Positions 17,126-23,129 of a stretch of DNA of 64,000 nucleotides are shown piece by piece. The notes below the pieces were generated by a model. That model was not told where the DNA came from, did no database searches, and saw only the letters and a program-made list of their open reading frames with translations. The number at the start of each line of letters is the position of its first letter. The stretch's first letter is position 1. The DNA is taken from NCBI RefSeq assembly GCF_014284175.1, contig NZ_JACOGA010000021.1:1-64000 (forward strand). Reading direction: 5' to 3'. This DNA comes from Affinundibacterium flavidum (GTDB lineage: Bacteria > Pseudomonadota > Gammaproteobacteria > Burkholderiales > Burkholderiaceae_D). Made by a program: the position numbers and the translations under genes.

Positions 17126-17834
17126 GTTGTTCTCCCTCAATTACCGTAACATTTCTCTCTTTCAAAGCCTGTTCAGCGATTTCTTTTTTCAGACGACCAT
17201 CATGCCAACGCTCGCGACGCTGCACTTGATATGCAGACATACTAATAATTGGCGTTGGATGCATATCACCCAAATCGTGTTGTAGACCACGCACGAGTGC
17301 GTTGTAACGCTTCATGAAATCTTCGTCACTTGCATCCAGTGCCTGCTTCTGAAAGGCTATTAAGGCATCCTTCACGGCTTTCGCACTTTTCACATCATTT
17401 GACGCAGCCAACGGATAAGCGTTGTAGTAATGAATCGTCTCAATCTGGTTATAGCGAATGTAGTTATGAAATGGAGTCAAAGGTACTGACTTGGGGTAAC
17501 GAATATTCCACTTCCAAAACAAATCAAGTCCACCAGGTATCGCGAATGTGAAGGAGTCAACATATTGATCCCAGCTACCATTGAAGTTACTGAAAAACAG
17601 CATGTACGAGTAATTCAATTGTTCTTTGGGTTGCTGTGGATCCAGATGCGGAAACTTATCTTTGCCGATAATCACCCATCGTGCGTAATGAATTAGCGAC
17701 AAAGTAATCAAGCCACGTAAGGTCGATGGCTTTTTTAAGGCGATCCAGAAAATCAATTTGTTCAGCCAGACTGTGTACCAACGGATTGGTGTAATCACAT
17801 TCATGGCATAGGCTTTACCCGCGATATTGGACAT
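17115..17834 (-). CDS. unknown protein B of the DyP operon
   Basis: A 239-residue protein, first gene of the DyP operon, with no signal peptide. It shares GKAYA-(x)3-(I/L)-(T/S)-PI at residues 6-17 and F-x-N-F-x-G (81-86) with protein A. The middle LIHYARWVIIGKD and YMLFFSNFNGSWDQYVDSF resemble the (T/L)HFARW-V(I/V)-(L/I) and LLFxSNFDGSxDxYxD motifs that I recall from uncharacterised proteins and domains associated with DyP peroxidases. The C-terminus is basic and helical (RRERWHDGRLKKEIAEQAL). Function unknown. The upstream region carries a 12-bp tandem repeat array. Confidence 0.8.
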   Translation of the reverse strand: MSNIAGKAYAMNVITPIRWYTVWLNKLIFWIALKKPSTLRGLITLSLIHYARWVIIGKDKFPHLDPQQPKEQLNYSYMLFFSNFNGSWDQYVDSFTFAIPGGLDLFWKWNIRYPKSVPLTPFHNYIRYNQIETIHYYNAYPLAASNDVKSAKAVKDALIAFQKQALDASDEDFMKRYNALVRGLQHDLGDMHPTPIISMSAYQVQRRERWHDGRLKKEIAEQALKERNVTVIEGEQHGR

Positions 17835-17875
17835 GCTTATCCCCGTGCTTAATTAGTTAAATTACTCGGCTTGTT

Positions 17876-17935
17876 ACTTAGCTACTCACTTAGCTACTCA
17901 CTTAGCTACTCACTTAGCTACTCACTTAGCTACTT
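17876..17935. repeat. 12-bp tandem repeat array (about 5 copies) upstream of the DyP operon
   Basis: Four exact units of ACTTAGCTACTC (17876-17923), then ACTTAGCTACTT and a degenerate continuation (AATTTGCTACTTACTTAG) to about 17953. It begins 42 bp upstream of the first DyP-operon start codon, so it falls where the promoter or leader should be. Copy-number change by slippage could alter spacing there. No role is shown. Confidence 0.95.
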
Positions 17936-17977
17936 AATTTGCTACTTACTTAGTTAGATCAAAAAGTTAAAAATTGG

Positions 17978-18334
17978 GTGCAAAACAATCTCATTCGACT
18001 GAGTCAATTGCTTCAATTACCTCAATTGCTTCAGATCATGAAGTTCAAAAATCATTTTTCACTCATGCCTACGCATATTGAAAAAGTAGTATTTTTACTT
18101 ATGAATAGAGAAATATTTTGCTATTTTGAATTGATAAAGTCAAATAATAGAAAACTTATTTCTTGTATTCGTCGCATTTCTGATGAACAAGATTTTAGTA
18201 AGCAAAATGAATGCCATTTCTATCTTTTGCGGTTTTATGCGACAAAGATTGAAAACACCGTTCAAAACACCATGCGCCAGAACTTTAAGAAATTCGAAAC
18301 CACAATAAGTGAACTAGACACACAAATTTTGTAA
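17978..18334 (+). CDS. doubtful small AT-rich ORF
   Basis: An open frame of 118 codons, or fewer from internal ATG codons at 18038 and 18065. The predicted product (ending KKFETTISELDTQIL) is Lys/Asn/Ile/Phe-rich, reflecting AT-rich DNA unlike the neighbouring genes. No start has a clear ribosome site, and the first 20 codons consist of a 9-bp repeat (TCAATTGCT-like, 18003-18038). It could be a recently acquired orphan or chance. I report it because it is the only open frame in an otherwise empty 700-bp stretch. Confidence 0.25.
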   Translation: MQNNLIRLSQLLQLPQLLQIMKFKNHFSLMPTHIEKVVFLLMNREIFCYFELIKSNNRKLISCIRRISDEQDFSKQNECHFYLLRFYATKIENTVQNTMRQNFKKFETTISELDTQIL

Positions 18335-18341
18335 AGGAGAC

Positions 18342-18374
18342 TTGACATCGCCAATAATTCAATTATGATGTCAA
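18342..18374 (+). promoter_or_regulatory. sigma-70 promoter with overlapping inverted-repeat operator
   Basis: TTGACA (18342-18347) and TATGAT (18364-18369) are separated by 16 bp, close to the sigma-70 consensus. The same interval contains an 8-bp perfect inverted repeat, TTGACATC (18342-18349) and GATGTCAA (18367-18374), covering the -35 and running through the -10. That geometry is typical of a repressor operator. The nearest regulator is the XRE protein 0.6 kb downstream in the transcript this promoter would drive, so autoregulation is likely (inference). Confidence 0.65.
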
Positions 18375-18545
18375 ACATGCTTTACATATCGAATCAGTTT
18401 CAGCGATGCAAAGCAATGCTGCAAATGCTGCAGATACCGGGCAAACTCGTTGCTTTTGCTCTTCTGTTGTTCTGTTTTTTTGAACTAAGAGCTTAAGTAA
18501 ATTTGACTAATAATTGGCCACAAAATTGGCTATAAAGGACGTTCC

Positions 18546-18962
18546 ATGTTCAACAAAGAATTCTCCAAAAAAGACAAAGCTGACGCCAAGAAATATGGCA
18601 ACGAACTAGGACTCAGTGTACTGGCCTATATCCTCGTGCTTTTCATCTCAATTTACTTTGCAAAAAAAATGGAAGATGGATTGCTACGCACACTGCTCGT
18701 TCTTACGCCCACGATTCCTGCGCTAGGTGCGTTTTGGGCGATCATTCGCCACTTTCAAAGGATGGATGAATATCTACGGGTTTGGGTATTGGAAGTGGTG
18801 GCAATTGCGGGTGGCATTACGGCCTTCTTTAGCTTTAGTTATGGCTTTTTAGAAGGCATAGACTATCCCAAGTTAAGTGGCTTCATTATCTATGGGATCT
18901 TTATGGGTAGTTGGCTAGTCGTCAGCATGATTCGCAAAATTCTGCTGGAGCGTGAATCATGA
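18546..18962 (+). CDS. small membrane protein paired with XRE regulator
   Basis: A 138-residue protein with four predicted membrane segments (about 22-40, 48-67, 79-100 and 109-131; for example LSVLAYILVLFISIYFA and FIIYGIFMGSWLVVSMI) and a charged, Lys-rich N-terminus (KEFSKKDKADAKKYG). I do not know a functional name. Genes of this design are often followed by a short Cro/CI-type regulator, as here, with a 4-bp ATGA overlap. AAGGAC six bases before the ATG is a strong ribosome site. Transcription probably starts at the promoter near 18342, giving a leader of about 170 nt. Confidence 0.85.
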   Translation: MFNKEFSKKDKADAKKYGNELGLSVLAYILVLFISIYFAKKMEDGLLRTLLVLTPTIPALGAFWAIIRHFQRMDEYLRVWVLEVVAIAGGITAFFSFSYGFLEGIDYPKLSGFIIYGIFMGSWLVVSMIRKILLERES

Positions 18963-19150
18963 GAAATATCGTCAAGGAACTACGCACACAAAGGGAATGG
19001 AGCCAAGCAACTTTAGCTGATCACTTGGAGGTATCACGGCAAACCGTGAATGCGATCGAAACTGGGCGCTATGATCCAAGTTTGCCACTCGCTTTTACGA
19101 TCAGCAAATTATTCGAGAAGCCGATAGAACACATCTTTTTTGTCGACTAA
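18959..19150 (+). CDS. short XRE-family (Cro/CI-like) transcriptional regulator
   Basis: A 63-residue protein that is almost entirely a HTH_3 domain: LRTQREWSQATLADHLEVSR forms helices 1-3, followed by QTVNAIETGRYDPSLPLAF (recognition helix and flank) and the YozG/YvaO-like ending LFEKPIEHIFFVD. Such tiny regulators usually bind as dimers to short palindromes, commonly repressing their own operon. It overlaps the membrane-protein gene by 4 bp, so the two are translationally coupled. The inverted repeat over the promoter at 18342-18374 is the obvious candidate target. Confidence 0.93.
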   Translation: MRNIVKELRTQREWSQATLADHLEVSRQTVNAIETGRYDPSLPLAFTISKLFEKPIEHIFFVD

Positions 19151-19288
19151 GCTGAGGAAAATTATTAGCGTCACCCCGAGACAACATTACACGTAACCGA
19201 CGCACACTGAGAAAAATTTACGCGTAATTGGCAGCTCAATTTTCAACTTCAACTTCAACTTCAAACTCGCAAAGAAACTTTGATGATC

Positions 19289-19325
19289 AAAAAAAATCCA
19301 CCGAATATTTTGGTGGATTTTTTTT
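19289..19325. terminator. bidirectional intrinsic terminator
   Basis: Stem AATCCACC / GGTGGATT with a 9-nt loop, flanked by A-run and T8. It lies between the XRE gene and the convergent aquaporin gene and can act in both directions. Confidence 0.9.
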
Positions 19326-19394
19326 AAAATATTAGTCTGCAAACTTCACTAGCAAGCCTAGCAAAAGTGAAATCAGCACACCAAAGCTGAAGCT

Positions 19395-20087
19395 TTATTT
19401 ATCGTCACCAATAGCAATAAAACGATAAACTGTCGCACCTAACACTGCACCGACTATCGGTGCCAACCAGAACATCCATAATTGTGCGACCGCCCAATCA
19501 CCGACAAAAATCGCTACCGCCGTACTGCGAGCAGGATTCACAGAAGTGTTGGTAACAGGAATACTGATCAAATGAATCAAAGTCAGGCATAAACCAATCG
19601 CAATCGGTGCAAAACCTGCTGGAGCACGCTTATCTGTCGCCCCCAAAATCACAATCAAGAAGAACATCGTTAATACGACTTCGATCAAAAATGCGGCCAT
19701 CATCGAATACCCGCCAGGCGAATGCATACCGTAACCGTTCGAGGCAAATCCCTTGCTGACATCAAATCCTGGCGCACCGCTGGCAACTAGATACAAAATC
19801 GCGGCAGCAGCGATACCACCCGCAACTTGTGCCACGATATAGGGCAACAATTGATTAACCGGGAAACGACCACCCACCCACAAACCGATTGATACCGCTG
19901 GATTCAAATGACAACCAGAAATATGACCAATCGCATAAGCCATCGTCAACACCGTTAAACCAAAGGCTAGCGAAACACCGACAAAGCCGATACCAAGACC
20001 AGGAAAACCGGCAGCCAATACTGCGCTACCGCAGCCACCAAATACCAACCAAAACGTCCCGAAAAATTCTGCGCCATATTGCTTCAT
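19395..20087 (-). CDS. aqpZ: aquaporin Z
   Basis: A 230-residue six-TM major intrinsic protein. Both pore motifs are intact: HLNPAVS in loop B and NPARS in loop E. The residues around them (GFVGVSLAFGLTVLTMAYA, HISGCHLNPAVSIG, NTSVNPARSTAVAIF) fit water-selective AqpZ rather than GlpF, as does the Arg after the second NPA. Located in the inner membrane. Single gene; a poly-purine GGGGGGAAATA-like ribosome region precedes the ATG on the minus strand, and a terminator follows. Confidence 0.96.
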   Translation of the reverse strand: MKQYGAEFFGTFWLVFGGCGSAVLAAGFPGLGIGFVGVSLAFGLTVLTMAYAIGHISGCHLNPAVSIGLWVGGRFPVNQLLPYIVAQVAGGIAAAAILYLVASGAPGFDVSKGFASNGYGMHSPGGYSMMAAFLIEVVLTMFFLIVILGATDKRAPAGFAPIAIGLCLTLIHLISIPVTNTSVNPARSTAVAIFVGDWAVAQLWMFWLAPIVGAVLGATVYRFIAIGDDK

Positions 20088-20507
20088 TATTTCCCCCCTT
20101 GAATTGAATCAAATTAAATTGAATTAAGCTAAACTAAGCTAAATTCAGTTAAGTGTTTATCGATCTTGATTTCCGATAGGCTGATCTAAATAAGCAGGTC
20201 TAACGAAGCATATTCAGAAATCAACAAATGACATCTTGGGGCGAGTATGGGTTTGGGTCAAGCAACATAAACTTAATTTAACATTAATTCGCTTTTCTTG
20301 ATTTACTAACAATCACCAATCCCAAAAAATGATGTCCATCAAGAGAACGCTCCTATATCACCCTTTGTAGTCGCCTTGGCCAGCAATTCACTTTAGTCTT
20401 ATTGCAGTTGTTCGACGTTAGAAATTTTCAGCCTCAAATCACGGTGACATTTCTACACGACGACAAAGTCGCTTTCATCATGCAATATTATTTAAAGAGA
20501 GAACACT
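20088..20507. other. 420-bp intergenic region between divergent aqpZ and DUF2249 gene
   Basis: No gene seen on either strand. The aqpZ-proximal part (20100-20155) is an AT-rich imperfect repeat of AATTGAAT / AAGCTAAACT-like units. I looked for FNR-type (TTGAT-N4-ATCAA) symmetry because DUF2249 genes are often controlled by oxygen or NO, and did not find a convincing site. Confidence 0.6.
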
Positions 20508-20771
20508 ATGTCACACGATTGCTCACGCCCGATTGGCGATGCTGGAACCTATGCTTTTGATGCGCGAGGCGTTGCGAAACGTTTTCGTCACGCTGCTATT
20601 TTTGGCGCTTTGTCGGCTCTAATGCCAGGAGAGACTATGCGTTTTTGCAATGACCATGATCCTATTCCCTTACTGCATCAAATTGGCGATCACTTTGGCG
20701 ACAAAATTAAGATGGCTTATATTTCACGTGAGCCGGGTGAGATTGTGATTGATTTCTTAGTCGCTGCCTGA
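20508..20771 (+). CDS. DUF2249 domain protein
   Basis: An 87-residue protein that is one DUF2249 domain: FDARGVAKRFRHAAIFGAL, LMPGETMRFCNDHDPIPLL and FGDKIKMAYISREPGEIVIDF. The family has a TusA-like two-layer alpha/beta fold and commonly occurs near nitrogen-oxide or anaerobic respiration genes, sometimes fused to hemerythrin; no such neighbour is present here. AAAGAGAGAACACT gives the ribosome site. Its role is not known. The downstream hairpin (20818-20843) has its U-run on the opposite strand, so termination of this transcript is less certain. Confidence 0.9.
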   Translation: MSHDCSRPIGDAGTYAFDARGVAKRFRHAAIFGALSALMPGETMRFCNDHDPIPLLHQIGDHFGDKIKMAYISREPGEIVIDFLVAA

Positions 20772-20817
20772 GCAAAATTTGCACTAAGAAATTAATTAAG
20801 AATTGAAGCAAAAAAAA

Positions 20818-20843
20818 TAGCCAGTGGTTTGACACACTGGCTA
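20818..20843 (-). terminator. intrinsic terminator of sodC
   Basis: Perfect 9-bp stem TAGCCAGTG / CACTGGCTA with an 8-nt loop; on the minus strand it is followed by seven T. It lies 54 bp beyond the sodC stop codon. Confidence 0.9.
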
Positions 20844-20896
20844 ATTTCTAAGATTTTCGCTGGCCACTGGCTGCCTGATTGCGGCATATCATCAAA

Positions 20897-21409
20897 TTAC
20901 TTCACCACCCCACAGGAAACACGCGCGCCACCACCACCTAACATAGCAGGATGGTCTGCATGATTATCGCCACCTGCGTGGATCATGATAGAACGTCCAG
21001 CTAAATCGCTCAATTTCAATCTTGGCGCAAGCACTGCATGTGTCGCAGAGCCATTTTCGTCCACGAACAAAGCTGGCATATCACCCAGGTGTCCGTCACC
21101 CCACGGCGTGCCATGGACATTGCTGCCAGCTGGGTCATAATGTCCGCCAGCAGCGCCAGCAGGAACCATCTTGCCATCTTTTTCTTTAGGCTCACAACTG
21201 CCCGTTTGATGAACGTGAAAGCCGTGCAAACCTGGCTTTAAACCCTGCATTGCTGGCGTCAATACCAGTCCATACTTTGACTCAGTCACTGTGATTTTCC
21301 CCACACTGACGCCAACTCCTTTTTCATCGACTAAATGCATGGGTACAACCAGATCAGCTGCCATACTGGTGGCAGATGTCAATAACAACACTAGCGCCAA
21401 ACTTTTCAT
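20897..21409 (-). CDS. sodC: periplasmic Cu/Zn superoxide dismutase
   Basis: A 170-residue SodC with a short signal peptide (SLALVLLLTSATSMAA). The copper/zinc ligands are visible in GFHVHQTGSC, GGHYDP, and IMIHAGGDNHADHP; the two disulfide cysteines are in TGSCEP and VSCGVV. It removes periplasmic superoxide. Single gene with its own terminator. Confidence 0.97.
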   Translation of the reverse strand: MKSLALVLLLTSATSMAADLVVPMHLVDEKGVGVSVGKITVTESKYGLVLTPAMQGLKPGLHGFHVHQTGSCEPKEKDGKMVPAGAAGGHYDPAGSNVHGTPWGDGHLGDMPALFVDENGSATHAVLAPRLKLSDLAGRSIMIHAGGDNHADHPAMLGGGGARVSCGVVK

Positions 21410-21547
21410 ATTTTTCTCCCTGTTGATCGAACTAGCACACCAATGTGAACAAATGGATCCTTACCCGTATGTACAAGGTAGTTACGCACTGTAACAGAAG
21501 CATACTGCCTAAGCAGACAATTGCAATATCAAAGTTTTTTTACTGCG

Positions 21548-21955
21548 CTAAGGTGTTGGAGCGCCCTTCAACTCGATCACATTTCCTTCAGGATCAGCAA
21601 TATAAATAGAAGGTCCTTCACCCTCGGCTCCGTAGCGTGAAGCGGTGGGACCGGCTTCTATGCCGTGCATGGACAAATGCTGGCGTATACTTTGTTCATC
21701 AAAAGGCTCGACCCGCAGGCATAAGTGATCAAGATTGCGTCCTTCTTTGCCCGCGGCCGCACCGCCCATGCTGCCTAATTTTCCGTCAACCGGAACCAAA
21801 TCAATCAAAGAACGCCCCGCGCGCAATTGCACCAGGCCGATCTCATCTTGACGACGTTCGATAGTACAACTAAGAACTTGGCAATAAAAATGCAACATGC
21901 GATCAAGATCAACGACACGTAGTACTAAATGGTCAATTTCACGGATGGGTATCAT
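21548..21955 (-). CDS. VOC (glyoxalase/bleomycin-resistance fold) family protein
   Basis: A 135-residue protein with two beta-alpha-beta-beta-beta modules. Metal-ligand-like positions are present: H9 (EIDHLVLRV), H in NLDHLCLRV, and the terminal Glu in DPEGNVIELKG. IYIADPEGNVIEL is the hallmark C-terminal VOC motif. The branch resembles YwbC/biphenyl-diol-dioxygenase-like proteins of unknown substrate. It is not glyoxalase I by length and motif alone. Confidence 0.9.
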   Translation of the reverse strand: MIPIREIDHLVLRVVDLDRMLHFYCQVLSCTIERRQDEIGLVQLRAGRSLIDLVPVDGKLGSMGGAAAGKEGRNLDHLCLRVEPFDEQSIRQHLSMHGIEAGPTASRYGAEGEGPSIYIADPEGNVIELKGAPTP

Positions 21956-22078
21956 GGCAAATTTTCGCTGAATTTTCTAAAGTAACAGAAGTCAATTTAG
22001 CACAATCATTCATATTTTCTAAAAATACTAAATTACATCTCAATCGCTCTTTGTCACGCCTCATTACCTGCCATCACA

Positions 22079-23035
22079 TTACTTTACAACTCTCACCGGA
22101 ATCGGCACGTTACACAACTCAATATGGTTTGCTGCGAATTTGTACCAATCGCCGCCACGGTTTCTTTGCGCTTCTACCAGTGCTTTAAAGCTCGTGGTAT
22201 TAGTACGAAACACTTCCAACTTAGACCGCTCAGCTTCAGGCACGTCCGCAGCGAGACGCACGGTCTTGATCGGTGTCCGCTCCTCTGCTTTTTCATAAAA
22301 TCCTAAAGCGCCTGTGCCACGTGGTAAGCTGGAAAGTAATTCTATACCGTACATCACGCGACCAACCACCGTGATATTTCTATCCAGATTACGCGGAGCG
22401 TGACCAGTCACCGCATACAAAGAACTGCCATTGCCACTATCGGTTTCATTCCCACGTGCTACCCCGATCGCACCGTAACAATGCGTGAGCCAAGTGGTTT
22501 GAGTTTTGGGATCGCGCGCAGCGGCAAAACTATTGGCATGTCCAACTTGCGGCGCATAGCCATCAGCATCAGGTAAGCGAGTGAACTCGGTGTCCTTCTG
22601 ATATTTGATCGTAAATTCGCCTTCCACTTTCTTTGCCGCTGTTTTAAATTCGCGCTTTTCACTGGCATCACCCCATTGCGCAACATAGTTATCGTGCGAA
22701 CGTATCATGGCTAAGCCGTCAAAGTAGCCTTCTTTGACCAGGGCTTTGATGTTAGCCACATTCTTAGGCGCGAACTCAGGAGCCAGTTCTATCACTACCC
22801 GGCCCTTATCCATCTCCAGATACAAAGTATTTTCTGGATTTAATGAGCGCCAATCACTTGCTTGTGAAGCTTTCAACACGTCCGCCATGGTCGCTTTTAG
22901 CATTGTTGAAGACTTTGCTTGGGTCGCGGTTGAAGACTTAACTGCTGGCGCTTTTGTTTGCGCCGCGACAAAACCAGAACTGACTGAGATACCAACTACC
23001 GCGACAGCAACTGCAATTTGATTGACAGATTTCAT
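22079..23035 (-). CDS. periplasmic cyclophilin-type peptidyl-prolyl isomerase
   Basis: About 318 residues from the ATG at 23035, which has AGGAAAG upstream and yields a proper signal peptide (SVNQIAVAVAVVGISVSSGFVAA); a longer reading to 23101 is unlikely. The cyclophilin fold is seen in YLEMDKGRVVIELAPEFAPK, NIKALVKEGYFDGLAMIRS, and GAIGVARGNETDSGNGSSLY. The central part has extra insertions (KREFKTAAKKVEGEF, PDADGYAPQVGHANSF) compared with the 160-190 residues of PpiA, as in other proteobacterial long cyclophilins. Probably a periplasmic folding helper. It lies downstream of the M16 peptidase in the same direction and may be cotranscribed. Confidence 0.9.
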   Translation of the reverse strand: MKSVNQIAVAVAVVGISVSSGFVAAQTKAPAVKSSTATQAKSSTMLKATMADVLKASQASDWRSLNPENTLYLEMDKGRVVIELAPEFAPKNVANIKALVKEGYFDGLAMIRSHDNYVAQWGDASEKREFKTAAKKVEGEFTIKYQKDTEFTRLPDADGYAPQVGHANSFAAARDPKTQTTWLTHCYGAIGVARGNETDSGNGSSLYAVTGHAPRNLDRNITVVGRVMYGIELLSSLPRGTGALGFYEKAEERTPIKTVRLAADVPEAERSKLEVFRTNTTSFKALVEAQRNRGGDWYKFAANHIELCNVPIPVRVVK

Positions 23036-23129
23036 GATAAATTTCTTTCCTATTATTTTTGTAAGCAATGTCCAAAGGACTAAGAAAATATTCCAAGGCA
23101 AAAGTTCCGCAATTCCATCTTTGCACTAA

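Noticed and set aside
17876..17953. Possible CRISPR-like repeat array
   Set aside because: Units are 12 bp and directly adjacent with no spacers, so it is a simple tandem repeat.
20160..20310. FNR or Dnr site controlling the DUF2249 gene
   Set aside because: TTGAT occurs several times in this AT-rich stretch but never with ATCAA at the required 4-bp spacing.
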